Shown: positions 10,588 to 22,440 of the stretch, one piece after another
How the letters are laid out: every line of letters begins with the position of its first letter
Numbering within the stretch: position 1 is the stretch's first letter
Origin: Vesta saturnalis
Taxonomy: Eukaryota > Arthropoda > Insecta > Coleoptera > Lampyridae
Length of the DNA stretch: 64,000 nucleotides
Direction: 5' to 3'
Assembly (NCBI GenBank): GCA_036346205.1
Contig: JARFJB010001678.1
Span: 957,001 to 1,021,000, forward strand
Notes under the pieces: model-generated
The model's database searches: none
The model's input: the letters and a program-made list of their open reading frames with translations, nothing else
What the model was told of the DNA's origin: nothing
Position numbers and translations under genes: made by a program

Positions 10588-13029
10588 CTAAAATCTGGTG
10601 GGAAGATCAGAAGGTTTGAATCGTTTAAGTCGTCTTGGCTCGTCTTCTACTTGCAACAGGTTGTTTGCTAGCTCATTGGGGTGAAATGTCAGCTTCTTTC
10701 TGTAATTAGTGCTGAATCGAGTGATTTCTTCACGAACTGTAGGCAGTTTTAAGTCAGCATGGAGTAAAGCATTTGGCACGTACCATGGGGCGTTGACCAT
10801 AGATCTAAGGACTTTATTTTGGAAGCGCTGGAGAATTTCTATATTTGAGGTGCAGGCGGAGCCCCAAATAGGGATCCCGTATGTCCAAATGGGTTTTAGG
10901 ATAGCTTTGTAAATAAGAGTTTATTTTCGATGGATAAGTTCGATTTCCTTCCAAGCATCCAGTACATTTGATGAAATTTAGAATCCAGTTGTTTTCTCTT
11001 AGTTAAAATGTGAGTACGCCAAGTTAATCTTCAACCTAAATGTAGTTCGAGGTATTTGACTACATTATTTTGAGGTATGGGAGTTCCATTAAGTGTGACT
11101 ACAGGGCAGGTTTCTTTGCGAAGGGTGAAGGTGATATGAGTAGATTTAGTTGCATTAGCTTCCATTCTCCATTTTTTTAACCAGTTTTCAAATAGATTTA
11201 GGTGGCTTTACAGATTTCTAGATGCAGAAATAGGGTCCTGATGTGATGCTAAAAGAGCCGTGTCATCTGATACTTCCTTGAGGAACTCCGGATTGCACAT
11301 AAATAAAGATCCGTGTAGGCTTCTTGATACTTTACTTGAAATGTTCTGTCGGAAAGGTAGGAGCTAGGAGTGAGTGGTATGGATGTGGGAGCAGGAGCTT
11401 ATGTTTGTATTACAGTCCGAGGTGCCAAAATTTATCAAATGCCTGGCTTATAGCGACAAAGGCTGCCGAGTAGTACCGGCGGTCTTCCATGTCAGTACGG
11501 ATTTGCCTAGTTATTCGATGGACTTGTCCCGTAGTTCCGTGATGTGTTCTAAGCCCAAACTGGTGTGGGGGTATAAGTTCATGTACTTCTATGATGTCGG
11601 TCAGTCGTTTAAGTATGAGTTTTCGAGTACTTTGGAGAGGACTGGAAGAAGACTTATTGGTCGGTAGGACGTCGCTTCATTTGGATTTTTACCAGGTTTA
11701 AGAATCATTATGACTTATGCTGATTTCCAATGGCATGGGAAGTACTCAAGTCTGAGAATAGCATTAAATATTTGTTCCAATACTTTAATACATTTTTCGG
11801 ATAGCTTTTTAATAATTTCGCCGGTAATGAGATCATACCCGGGTGTCTTTTAGTGCTAACCTCGTGGTGTATGATTGCTTCAACCTCACTATGTGAAACT
11901 TTAGGAACGGGCAGAGACATTTGAAAGGGAGCATCGAACTGGTTCAGTAACTCTTTTTCTTCAGCAGGAGTTAACTGAGATGGATATGGTTGAAAAACTG
12001 AGGAAAGGTGTTCGGCAAAAACAGTGGCCTTTTCGTGATCCGTTCTTGCCCATGTGTTATAATTGGTTCGTATTGGAGGTAGAAGATGTTGTTGGTACTT
12101 TAGTTTACGAGTGAGTCGCCACAAAGAGTAAGCGGTTGCGTTTGTTGGTGTTAGTTCTTTAAGATAATTTTGTATGGAGTCATTGCGTATCCTACACAGT
12201 AGTTTTTTGAGGTCTTTTCCTAGGGTATTATACCGTTGTCTGTCTGCCGGGGCTCTCGTAATCTGCCATCGTTTACGAGCTTTTCGTTTCTCGGAGATTT
12301 TTTGCTGTAATAGTACTGGGGGTTCTCGAATTCGTTCTTCGTTTATGTCGGGGGTCGCTTACCACGCCGCACTTTGTATTGCTAGTGTGATGTCTGCCAC
12401 AGCTTTTTGTATGTCGAGGTGAGTTTTCAAAGGCAGTTCAAGAGTAATTTGTTCGTCCGGTTTTTCTTTGAAGTAATCCCAGTCTGTCCGTTTGCTACAA
12501 AGAGATGGTTTCTTCAGTTTGCCCAATATTTGTGTATTCATGTTTACTAGGACTGGAGTGTGGTCCGACGTTAAATCTAAGCAGGACTTGACTAAAAATT
12601 TTTTGGAGTTAAGACCCTTGATTAGGCAAAAGTCGACAAGATCGGGTATCTTATGAGGGTCGGATGGCCAGTATGTTGGCTGAAATGTTGATAGATAAGT
12701 CATATTATAAGCGGACATAACTTTGAATAGTTCTCGCCCTTTGGTAGTTGTGAGCCTGGATCCCCATATTGTGTTTTTCGCATTAAAGTCTCCTCCGGTC
12801 AGAAATCGATTTCCCAAGGTCCTAAAATATTCGAGGTAATGCTCATATTTGTTGTTATGCCTTGGAGGGCAATATATAGCAGAGATTGTTAGTTCTCCTA
12901 GGGTAACTAGAAGACTGATGTTGGTGGATTGGATATTGTTGCGTCTGTATTCAGCTCGTTCGTAGTGTTTTAGATTTTTCCTGATTATAACTGCTGACAC
13001 TTCATGTGCCGTTTCATCTGGGTGGTTTG

Positions 13030-13089
<60 letters not shown>

Positions 13090-13252
13090 TTGGTATTTTT
13101 ATGTGACTTCTATTGGTAAAGTGAGTTTCAGAGATGAGCAGAACGTCTAAGTTATTGGTTTGTATAAATAATTTGATTTCCTGTGTATGTTGGCACAGGC
13201 TGTTGGCGTTCCTATTTTTAACTGTTGTTCCATTACTTGTTTTTATTAGCAA
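10588..13252 (-). pseudogene. Jockey ORF2 (endonuclease plus reverse transcriptase) relic
   Basis: The open part 13252-12359 is an APE-type endonuclease: LLISETHF (catalytic Glu), AIYCPPRHN, FLTGGDFNAKN (Asp/Asn) and TSDHTPVLV (Asp-His). The frame continues at 12124-11708 (TWARTDHEKATVFAEHLSSV). Reverse transcriptase motifs follow on shifted frames: SYRPISLLP near 11660-11635, AAFVAISQAFDKFWH near 11460-11420, where the usual catalytic Asp is Ala, and VSDDTALLASHQDP near 11272-11230 in place of the usual YADD. The C-terminus 10800-10588 has NAPWYVPNALLHADLKLPT and ends RRLKRFKPSDLPTRF, typical of Jockey. A (TA)n run at 13030-13083 interrupts the endonuclease. Confidence 0.88.
13030..13083. 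repeat. (TA)n microsatellite inside Jockey endonuclease
   Basis: About 26 TA units. On the coding (minus) strand it lies between KIPNYN and TNHPDET, where Jockey proteins have a single Tyr or Ile-Tyr pair, so it expanded from coding codons without breaking the frame. Confidence 0.95.
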
Positions 13253-14181
13253 TCATTGACATGAGGTTTATAAGTGTACTCATTTGATCCAGGAGGGTTT
13301 TCATCATTTGCTTTAAATCGTCTATTTCGTTTTTAGGTGATGGTACTTCTGGCTGATTTTGTGGAGTTCTGATATGTCCAAATTTTTGACAACGCAAACA
13401 TTATGGAATTTCACGTTTGGCATGCGGTGCTTGAAAATGTACTTTGGTGTTCAGTAGAAAATCTATTTTATAAATGTCCTTGTTATTATCTTTAGGTACT
13501 AGGTCTAAGAAGTGCAGTGGTAATGGAATTCTTGATCCTCTTTGCTTCACATTCCAAACGTTTGTTATTTCATGCCCTTTCTCTTGAAAACTTGTGTTAA
13601 TGTCTTGTACTTCAGTGGTTGGGTGCAAATTGTTCAGTACAACTCGAAAGGTTTTTTATTGTCTGGGCTTATATGTGTGAAATTCGGTGTTTTTAGATGG
13701 AAGTGCTTTTACTAGCACAGTATATATCGCACTTTCAGATGGCTGTACTTTAACTTGATTATTATATAGTGTCCTTAACGTGTCTTTATCTTTAGCAAGT
13801 TCCTTGAGTAAGGCTGAGATGAAGATCGGTGGTGGTTTGGGTTCAGTGATTTGTGCGTTTTGGTCCATATTTTCATCTGTGAGTGGGGCAAATCTATTAC
13901 TAAGACCGAGCCAATAATCCTTCTTTGAAGAAATAGCATATTGATCCTCATGAGATCTACTTCGTTTTTTGGTGGGAAATTGCCATGAGCCTGTGGTATT
14001 TTGTGACTGAGAATACTGTGCAGTTTGAGGCTGCGTATATTGAGGTTTGAAAAATTGTTGTTGATTGGATGACTGCTGAATAAGGTTGTATTTTGTGCCG
14101 GTACTTGTATGGGAAGTCGTTGAGAAAGGGAAGAATTAGTTGACATTTGTGTATATGAAATGGGTGGAAGTGGGTGTCCAT
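13250..14181 (-). pseudogene. Jockey ORF1 (gag-like protein) relic
   Basis: Frames on the minus strand give a Ser/Asn/Gln-rich N-terminal part (from about 14146) and a middle part near 13868-13650 (ALLKELAKDKDT, then NTEFHTYKPRQ). A segment at 13628-13401 follows, with HPTTEVQDINTSFQEKGHEI, PLHFLDLVPKDNNKDIY and LLNTKVHFQAPHAKREIP. The latter is the conserved domain that precedes zinc knuckles in Jockey gag proteins, and it pairs with RNA or nucleic acid in the ribonucleoprotein. A stop follows, then CLRCQKFGH, one degenerate knuckle. Further knuckles appear deleted before the coiled tail near 13330-13260. It is broken by several frameshifts. Confidence 0.78.
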
Positions 14182-14559
14182 GAGGGTCTAAAATTGTATG
14201 CGGAGGTGCATATTACACGTAGTTCGGTGGTTGATACATTATTGAGTAAAGTAGAAATTACTTACTGCTTGTATGTTGTTTGGAAATTATTTTGTGTCAC
14301 TTTAAGTTGTAAACACGATAAGGTATAGATAAATAGCTTTTAAAATAAATTTGTGGAGTTGCCCTTACTATTTAATCTGTTGCACTTATTTATCTCAAAG
14401 AGCAGCCCGCACACGACTTTACGTGTTGAAATTCACATTGGAAAATCCATATTTGTTTTCTACATTTAACATCATGTTTTAGTTTCCATTTTTATATCAG
14501 TTTAATAAAGCGAAGAGTGATTTGCAACTTGAACACTGAAGCGCCATGAAAGTTTTATC

Positions 14560-15190
14560 GAAAGAAAAGAGTAGCCGGAAAAATATCCATGAGAGAATGA
14601 TGACAGTGCGTGGAGAAATATTTCCAAATCAAATATTGGTGCAATCAGCTCAAATGGGGCAGGGAATCCATTCATAATGATCTCTGGAAGCACGTACTGA
14701 CGAACTCATCAAGAAAGTTGTAGATTTGGTGTTGATTGACCGCCGATTAAAAGTTTCGGTTACTGCTAGAGAACTAGGAATATCACAAAAAGAATGTTTT
14801 TAAAATTCTACATGAAGATTTGGGAATGAGCAAAGTATCGGGACGATAAATTCCCAAGCTGCTCAGTTCCGAACAAAAACTGTGCAGACGACAAATATCC
14901 GATGAGAATTTGACTGCTTTATTCCAAGATGAAGACTTCTATAGAATTGTAACTGGGTATGAGACGTGGATACACCACTGCCATTTTCCCACAAGAGTCC
15001 ATGCAATGGGTTCATAGGGCGAATACTTAATTTTCTGGGGGAAAACATATGGGCACAGTTTTCTGGGAGGTTGAGGGGATTCTCTTAATTGAGTATGTGC
15101 CAAAAAGGATTACAATAACGGGCAATGTCTAAAGCTGGAATACATGTGTTACTGTTAATCGTTGAAACGTTGAAAAATAACGTTTTGCTT
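14560..15190 (+). pseudogene. mariner transposase relic
   Basis: Plus-strand frames read KWGRESIHND and a linker SRTDELIKKVVDLVLIDRRL near 14693-14750, a second helix-turn-helix segment ARELGISQKE near 14764-14800, DLGMSKVSGR near 14818-14850, and then FYRIVTGYETWIHHC near 14936-14980. Further on come a Phe-rich GHSFLGG segment and GDSLN-type sequence, corresponding to the GILLIDY block of mariners. The DETW motif reads YETW, so the first catalytic Asp is lost. Stops, frameshifts and the missing C-terminal part confirm a dead copy. No terminal repeats were identified. Confidence 0.8.
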
Positions 15191-15194
15191 GTCC

Positions 15195-15535
15195 TTATTT
15201 TCATGGCTAGGCAGATTGCACTATATAAGGATTCTTAGTGTTAGGTGTTCAAGAAAAACACAAAAAAATGATACTACTTTCCTGGATTCCGGCTAGGGTT
15301 TGCCTCTGAAAGGACTTTTGGGATAATTGCTAGGTGGCAATGACCAAATGTGCAAAGTTTCACAATATTTATTTGACCAAAACGCGTATTTCCAGTCTTT
15401 GTTGACTACTTAAGTCCGCTTTTTAATTATAATTAAACCAGTTCAAAATGCCACGTATGATTATTCTATTATAAAGTTATTTGAAATTTAAAACATTTTT
15501 CAAATCCATATTTTAATAGTGTTCAAATATTAATG
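15195..15535. other. No feature recognised
   Basis: Between the mariner relic and the second copy of dispersed repeat R1. No open frame or element end could be supported. Confidence 0.4.
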
Positions 15536-15539
15536 TAGG

Positions 15540-15990
15540 TAATGTCCAATGCCTTGTATTTAAAACAAAAAGTCAAAATATATTTATAAGCAGTCTCTAA
15601 TGTTTCACGCTTGTACAACATTTGGAATACGTACGACATTTTAAAGTCTAAATGCATTTTAAAATAAAACTTAAGAACTACATTAACAAAAAAATGTGAT
15701 TTCCTCGTCGGGGGTTAGAACTCTCACCCCTTTCATCACCAGTCCGATCATTTCACTGTATGGCAAGTAGCTTCATTTATGTTTACCGTATATTATGTTA
15801 TTAACATTTCCTTAAACTGTTACAGATTTTTATAATAGCTGTTAGTTCCATTTATATTTAACGTATATCCTTAGCATATTATGAAATTGTTAGATATTTT
15901 TAATTTTTACCATTTTTGCTCATTTTTGTTTCGATAATCAAGCTGGAACTAGGTATATATGTGTTTTTTACGACGCCAGTCGAAAATATT
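15540..15990 (-). repeat. Dispersed repeat R1, copy 2, first piece
   Basis: Diverged copy of 6600-6990. Shared landmarks are GTATTTAAAACAAAAA at the start, a GAGTTCTAACCC B-box-like site on the minus strand near 15715, and the AATCAAGCTG...TATATGTGT segment near 15935-15965. It stops where an unrelated stretch of about 1.3 kb begins, and the repeat resumes at about 17340. Confidence 0.6.
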
Positions 15991-15994
15991 GGTT

Positions 15995-17325
15995 AAATTG
16001 ACTCCATTGTATAACTTGTATAAAAAATTGGTTGTTTCAGTGATTGTTATATTAAAAGGTAAATTGCACCACGGTCTAGCTCATAAAGGTACATTGCTTA
16101 CAAAACTTACTGTAATTGAGAACTCATTGATTTTTAGGTGTGAGGGATCCGTAGGTATAACTAGTAATGCATTTGTTTGTTGACGCCACTTAATTTATAC
16201 ATGTAATACTTAAACTACAACAAAAATTGAGAAAGTTGTACCTTATTAACATAGGTAATCTAAATTACAATACACAGTTGTAGTTATATGTATATTTAAT
16301 AAATCAAAATGTCTGAGTAACATCAGCATGAAATAACTTATAATCTACATTTACTTAAAATTTAAAATTTTATTTGATAATAAAACGTGTATTGACCTAT
16401 GTCAACAGATATTATGGTTAATGTTGGTTATGAACTTTTATTTTAGGAATAGACAACAGCTGTTCCTTCATAACCGTATCAAAATAACAATAACTGATTT
16501 GTTTACTTACTTACAACGAACTTTACACAAAAGGATACGTATTATTTACATATACTTAAAAGAACTATAACTTCGTTTTAAAATGCACTGTAGTATGAGA
16601 AATTCATTTCCCAATCATAAGATACGCATACGATAACTTCCATTTGCTAATAACGTACAAATAAATGAACTGTAGACCATATAGGTAAGGTAAAGTAATT
16701 TCCATAATATAAACGTAAGGTAAGGCACTATACTTTTCATTTGTCAACAATGGACAAACCACACACGCTGGCAAACTAACATCAAGCGGTAATGATATAA
16801 ATGTATCCTCATTTTTAATTATTCAAGACAGAAATTGCATATCGTCCTGGTCATGCACGTGATTTTATGAATCCTTTCGTGACATCATTTTTTTTGCAAC
16901 GAACAAAATTCCCAAAATTTCCGCTTTTTCTTAAAACCAGCGGCTTCCTTAATGTAAAGGCGTAATCTTTCACCTTTCCTTGTTCCCTAATAAATATAAT
17001 ATATAGAAAAATGTAATTAGACGCCTTACAAACCTTATAAAAAAGAAACAAAACTTAAAAAAGGTAACGTACTGGCATAAGAAACGAAAATGCGTAACCG
17101 TGTTCAATTCACGTGTGTATAGAACAATAAAAATTGATGTCTAAAATATACACAGGGACGTTCATAGTTATGTAGACGAAAGAGAAAATATTGACATATA
17201 CTAAAATTTAATTATTGAAAGCAAAAAAAAGATACCAATGTAATGTAAATATATTTAGCAATAATAAATAATACAAATTCAAGACTTAAATTAAGGTAAC
17301 GATAGACAAGAGTTGGCACGTTACA
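15995..17325. other. About 1.3 kb stretch splitting dispersed repeat R1
   Basis: AT-rich DNA between the two pieces of R1 copy 2. It has short open frames only (for example 66 residues at 16851-17051 minus) with no recognised family. Its position inside a repeat suggests an inserted element, but no clear terminal repeats were found. Confidence 0.4.
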
Positions 17326-17339
17326 ATTGATATAAAAAA

Positions 17340-17600
17340 TGACGATATATTTAAATACGATTTCCAGTTCCTCGACTAACTTGAAATTTTATCATGTCAT
17401 GGGTGTACGAGATTTTAATTTAATAGCTCCATTTAAACTAATTTACTTCAAAAAATTTTCAAACTGTGTAGGTTAAAAGGTACTTTTGGTAGTCCTACAT
17501 ACCCCATAAGTTGACACGGATCTCCGGTTTTGCTATAATAGCCGTATGCTAAATTTAATCACTTTAGCTTAAAAGGTCTGACTGCTACCGCTTTATATAT
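17340..17600 (-). repeat. Dispersed repeat R1, copy 2, second piece
   Basis: Diverged copy of 7070-7305, sharing the landmarks CTTGAAATTT, the TTGACACGGATCT stretch and TGCTAAATTTAAT. It is followed by a (CA)n run at 17618-17644, where copy 1 is followed by a (TA)n run. Confidence 0.65.
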
Positions 17601-17617
17601 TCGCACAAGTGCCCCCA

Positions 17618-17644
17618 CACAAACACACACACACACACACACAC
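17618..17644. repeat. (CA)n microsatellite
   Basis: Simple CA repeat of about 12 units with one interruption, at the edge of dispersed repeat R1 copy 2. Confidence 0.9.
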
Positions 17645-17649
17645 TATGA

Positions 17650-19000
17650 GATTATTTTGACACACTGGGTATATGAAGTTCTGTGTTGTGCGTAGAACGT
17701 ATTTTTGGTAAGGTACTAAGTGAGTTTGAACGAGAATTTTTTTGTGTGTACATAATCTAAGTTGGTGTAAATGGAGTTTTTAGTAAAGCGGTGAGCATCG
17801 TGTAAAATGGTATTTAAATGTTGTATAAAGGTTAATAAGTTGAAAGTATTAAATTGGAATGAGAAATAATGTTTTAGCGACGCCCCTATTGAGACGACAA
17901 TAAATACTACTGAATTTGGGCAACTTTATTTTAAGGAAGGCGAGTTTAAACTTGCTGTTAATAGATGGGGTGTGAATTTATATGTTGATATTGTATTAAA
18001 GTGGAGAGGAAGAATATGTATGTGTTACTTTGCATGTATAAACGTCATAATATTTGACAATGGAAAATGTTGTCTGCTCGAAGACCAATGGTGTTAGAAT
18101 TTATTGAATTTCGCGGATGAAAAGTTAGCGCACATGTGAACTTTCATAAAAACTTGAATGTAGATCTGGACTGTACGTGGTGAGTATGAATGCGGAATTT
18201 GGTCGTTTCGAGAAATTATTAAGAGTTTTGTAAAAAAGTCAAGATCGCGGCAATTTTGAAGTATCCGTTGCGTTGGGACTGTTTCCTGCTCAGAGACATA
18301 ATTAAGATGGTGATCGCGCGCGAATATTTTGTGAGAGCGTAACGACCTGTGCTGGTTTTTATTTGTAAATAATTAATACCGTGATATGGGGGATGAAGTA
18401 TCTAAACGTTTACAAATGAAATGGTTAATGTGAATTGGAAACTTTTCCAAAAATTTAAGAAGTGTTTAAATAGATTTGTAATAAACAGCAATCATTGAGT
18501 TGAAAGGGATTGTATATAAAAAACCTGCGCGATGTAAAAGGAACTTGAAGTGATTGTTTATGTAAATAAGTGAAGGTGTATTAAGCTTTATATATTGAAC
18601 TTGTCAGAATTGAACATTAAAATTACTAAGTTAAATATATTTGTGTTTATTAACAGCACTTAATCGACCGTTTACAGGCAATTAAAAACTTAGTGATCAA
18701 GTGTAATTAAAATATTCAGTGGGTGAAGAGAACTTTTAAGTTAGTGCATAGTGCGGCTGCCCTGTTGGAGGCCGATTATCAGTGACGAGTGTGCATACAT
18801 ACTCAGGATAAATTAAAATAAATCAACCTCAGTAGATAGGACGTTACATCTGCTGAAGGAATTCAGGAACTGCAAGGCTAATTTTAGATATTTTTGTTCG
18901 ATTATCTTCAGAGATGTCATGTGCTAATTTCACGTAGGCATTAGGGATAATCATTCTCCAAAATTGGTCAACAAAGTTCGATTAGTTAACTTATCTTTTT
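17650..19000. other. No gene recognised
   Basis: AT-rich, with only short open frames and no familiar motif. Part could be regulatory or untranslated, but nothing supports that. Confidence 0.4.
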
Positions 19001-19148
19001 TTAATAAAAAAACATTATTAATTTTATTAAATACATAAATAAAAATTATTATTAATTTTATTAAATTAATAATAATTTTTAATTACATATTTACCTTTGA
19101 ACTTATTCGTTCATAACAAAAACTTATAATAACATAAATAGAAAGTTT

Positions 19149-19221
19149 ACCTCGAGTAGGATTTGAACCTACGACCTGTACTTTGTTAAAGTATCGCGCT
19201 AACCAATTGCGCTATCGAGAT
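19149..19221 (-). tRNA. tRNA-like sequence, anticodon AAC by position (pseudogene or SINE head)
   Basis: Folds as a cloverleaf of 73 nt: the acceptor pairs 7 of 7 with one T-G, the D arm is GCGC/GCGC, the anticodon stem has one mismatch with loop TTAACAA, and the T arm is GTAGG/CCTAC around TTCAAAT. The A and B boxes are intact. The first base is A instead of the usual G, and the body is unlike known insect valine tRNAs. It is therefore probably a tRNA-derived repeat or pseudogene. Confidence 0.5.
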
Positions 19222-19330
19222 ACAAGCTCCAATTGATGTAAATTTTGCCTTCATTTTATTTTCATTTAAATTTAGAATCTACATCAGTTTTACATACATA
19301 AAGGCAAAATTTACATCGATTGGGGCTTGT

Positions 19331-19403
19331 ATCTCGATAGCGCAGTTGGTTAGCACAGTACTCTAGCAAAATACAGGTCGTACGTTCAAATCCTACTCGA
19401 GGT
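19331..19403 (+). tRNA. tRNA-like sequence, anticodon AGC by position (pseudogene or SINE head)
   Basis: Same 73 nt layout as the copy at 19149-19221, with anticodon loop CTAGCAA, so AGC in the anticodon position. The D arm has a change (GCAC) and the T stem one mismatch. Position 3-70 is C-G, not the G-U expected for alanine tRNAs, which argues against a working tRNA-Ala. Confidence 0.5.
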
Positions 19404-19812
19404 AAACTTTTTATTTATGTATTTAATAAAATTAATAATAATTTTTAATTAGGTATTTACTTTTGAACTTATTCGTTCATAATAAAAACGTATAATAATT
19501 AACTTTTTTTTTGTTAAACAAAAACATTTAATTATTTTCTTTGTGTGAAATTTCATAAAGGATTATATCGTTTCAAAATAATCAAATTTTGACATTTTGG
19601 CTAAATGATTTATTTTGAGTCAGATCGATTACAAAATTTAATTATTAAAAATAACTTAATATTAGTCAAGTTGCTTTGGTATGTGTGAATCCTTGCGACA
19701 TTGCAGGCTCACATTCCATTAATATAAGTAATTTGATTGTATTCTCATTATATTTAGAATTTACATCAGTTCTACATACATAAAGATAAAATTTACATCG
19801 ATTGGGGCTTGA

Positions 19813-19885
19813 ACCTTGGTGGCGCAGTTGGTTAGCGCGGTACTCTAGCAAAGTACAGGTCGTAGGTTCAAATCCAACTCGAGGT
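19813..19885 (+). tRNA. tRNA-like sequence, anticodon AGC by position (pseudogene or SINE head)
   Basis: Third copy. The anticodon stem GTACT/AGTAC is perfect with loop CTAGCAA, the D arm GCGC/GCGC is perfect, and the acceptor ACCTTGG/TCGAGGT pairs fully with G-T pairs. The T stem has one mismatch. It is the best-preserved fold of the three. The base at position 1 is A and the G3-U70 alanine identity pair is absent. Confidence 0.55.
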
Positions 19886-19989
19886 GAACTTTTTATTTAT
19901 GTATTTAATAAAATTAATAATAATTTTTAAAATTTAATTAGTTTGCATTTGTTAAGTCACTGAATACACAATACTTATCAACTTATTAT

Positions 19990-21650
19990 GATTTATTTAT
20001 TAACCAGTAATTTCAGATTTGAATTACTATTCATTCATGCTTGTGAATGTTTAATGATAAAAAATGATAAAAATTCAAATAGTGATATTTATTTATTCCA
20101 TAATTTTTGACAGTTGTAAATATTAGTTTAGACGTATACGGGGGTAGTTTAGAAAGTACCCAGAGAACATCCTACTACTTTGGTTTTATGAATGTACAAG
20201 GTGTGATAGATAAGTTTACAGTAACGTATATGTTTCAAAATTTTATTAAACGTTGGGTAAATTTATTTTTAGCATTAACTGAACTTAAACATTTGCAAAA
20301 TTAGAATGCGTGTATGTGGTTGTAGTTTTTGGATTAAGATGGATTTATTAAGATTACTGTGACTAAATTTAACGTACTCTTTAATTTTAGCTTGAATTGT
20401 TTATGATCGTATGAGTAGGTTACAATTCAATCTTTCAGTCATGTGGGATTAACTTAACAACTCGCCTAGGACTATTTATTTCAGAGAAAATTCAGACTGT
20501 GGTGGCGCCTAAAGGCAGTTTTTCCCGGATTTAATGTTCTTGTTTGTTGTTCTATGGTAAGTTCCCTCCCATTTCTACTGCAGTTAGCTTGACAACTCGC
20601 TTACCTTGGTAAGCCTTTACGACGTGCCACATTCTATTATTCGTAATAGTCAATTCTGATTTGATCCCAGAAAATAACTAAAAATTTACAATGTAAATCT
20701 CTTAATAAAAACAATTTTCTGTTAATATACCACTGACAAAGATCCTAAAGAGATCGTTTAACATACTGCTACAAGCTGTGCTCAATTTATTACTTGTTAC
20801 CAACGAAACTAGATTTGTTTCGCTTCACAAAGAGGTTTGATTAAGCAAACAACGTGTACCAAGATTGCGTTAATAGAATATATAAATAATCCTGTAAATA
20901 TCCTGTACCTATTCTAATTAAGATTTTAAGTTAAGATTCTGTCACGTAATTAGAATTAGAATTACAGTAAATACAATACTTAAGGTTCATAGATGTAATT
21001 TTTTAAATAATTTGATTCAGTTAAAGGACCACGCAGTTTAACAATTTTTTCTATTTGCAAAAGCCATATTTGCTACAATATTTAGTTGAAACACTACAAT
21101 TTTAAAGAAACACAATAAAAAATATTTTTCGATTTTGTAATATTTATGTACCTCATCATTAGAAGAAATTAATTTAGATATTTCAGATTTATTTGGACTT
21201 CATCCTTATTGTTTAATTTAGGCTTACTATTGTCAAATGTGTCCTTATAAAGTATCTACGGTTCTCAAAAATTACCACAAACATGTGATCATTCTACAAT
21301 AATATCAGTGGAATAGTCCTTCAGCGCGTACCACTTAAAAAACGCGCCTAAGGCTCTACCTTACCTACAGCTAAATTATAGTTTCAATAAAAAAACTCAA
21401 ATATGTCACAGTTCGACGTGCCTGTCATCCGGTCAAGAGAACAGTCCTTTCTGCATCTACCATATAGGTAAATACGAGTGCATATTCTGATTTTTGAATT
21501 TATCTTCAAACTTTAAACTTTTATGTAATGGAGTATTGAATGGCCCTGTATTATATGTAAAACCCAATTAATAACCCATATTGAAGCCTAAGATTTTTTT
21601 ATTATAAAATAAGTAGGTAATATGTACCTAGTTTCTTTTATTTAGCATTT
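19990..21650. other. No gene recognised
   Basis: AT-rich DNA. Open frames are under 70 residues with no recognised motif (for example 20107-20304 plus). Confidence 0.4.
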
Positions 21651-22440
21651 CTTTTGGATTTGTGGATTTAGTCATCTTACAAGTGGGATCACCCTGTAAG
21701 TATTACTCTTTTAGTCTACCTGTACACAATTATTTTGTAGTTATTTTTTGTTACTATAAAAATTGGCATTTTATAGACTAAACGTTTAGTATTTCGAAAA
21801 CTAGCCATAGGATATAATTTTACCATCAGGAATTTTGAACGAGCACATCACACTATGTCAACTATTCAGAAACTTTTTTTTAAATGTTATTTTACGCTAT
21901 ATTTGCAATGTAAAAATACATGCTGTATCCAAAAAAGGTCTGTAACAGCTTGAATCGCCCTGTAACTATCAATATTTTTATTTTGATCATTAAGTGTGTT
22001 TTTGGGTACATATATCAGCGAAAAACTTTCAAAAATATTTAAAAGGGACTTTTTGGTACGCATTTTAAAAATTTTGGGATCTTGAACTTCAACTCCCTGT
22101 ATATCGAAAACTAGCAATAAGATAGAATTGGGCCCATGAAGACTTTTGATCAGAGCATCAAGTACTATTCCATATAAAAAATTCAGACAATTTGACGGTG
22201 CTCTCGTTTCCATAAGAAATGTGCTTGGTCCTTTATTCGGCATCGACACTTTTATTACTCAAGGCACCGACGAGATTCTCTTTCAAATATAAAATAAATC
22301 TTTGCATTGTGGCACGTATTTTAAAACTGCTAGATGAACGCTTCTCTATTAAACAGAGTTGTATTAAGGAAGTTTTAAAGAAACTTTCAACTTCTCGATA
22401 ACACCGTGTGTCCTCTCCATCTCACCCTGAGGCCACAAAT
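21650..22440. mobile_element. MITE-like sequence of mariner type (degenerate)
   Basis: Contains sequence often seen in mariner-type MITEs: CACCCTGTAAG near 21690, CGAAAACTAGCCATA near 21796 and again CGAAAACTAGCAATA near 22100 next to CCCTGTATAT, with accompanying AGGAATTTTGAACG-type text. The two CGAAAACTAGC sites are similar direct segments about 300 bp apart, suggesting two related fragments. No clean terminal inverted repeats were defined. A 120-residue minus frame at 21887-22249 has no known motif and is judged fortuitous. Confidence 0.4.

Larger units (their letters stand above)
10410..14200 (-). mobile_element. Jockey-type non-LTR retrotransposon, nearly full length
   Basis: Minus-strand element with two open reading frames in the expected order: gag-like ORF1 (14181-13250) and ORF2 with endonuclease and reverse transcriptase (13252-10588). 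Beyond the ORF2 stop there is a 3' tail of about 170 bp that ends with an AATAAAAG signal and a short A run at about 10411-10417, as expected for poly(A)-tailed insertion. Multiple stops and frameshifts, altered catalytic residues and a (TA)n run in ORF2 show it is inactive. Target duplication could not be located by eye. Confidence 0.82.
19020..19960. repeat. Three copies of a tRNA-like repeat unit, two in a palindrome
   Basis: A unit of about 200 bp occurs three times. It has a 5' flank (AAAATTTACATCGATTGG and bases before it), a tRNA-like core of 73 bp, and a 3' flank with TTTATTTATGTATTTAATAA. Copy 1 is on the minus strand and copies 2 and 3 on the plus strand. Copies 1 and 2 face away from a centre near 19270 and form a large imperfect inverted repeat covering about 19020-19500. 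The shared flanks mean whole units were duplicated, not only the tRNA part. Confidence 0.8.

Noticed and set aside
19149..19885. Three functional tRNA genes (Val-AAC, Ala-AGC)
   Set aside because: The cloverleaves fold, but the first base is A, the alanine identity pair is missing, and whole repeat units including flanks are copied, which favours repeats or pseudogenes.
21887..22249. 120-residue minus-strand protein
   Set aside because: No motif, and the DNA matches typical non-coding mariner/MITE interior text.
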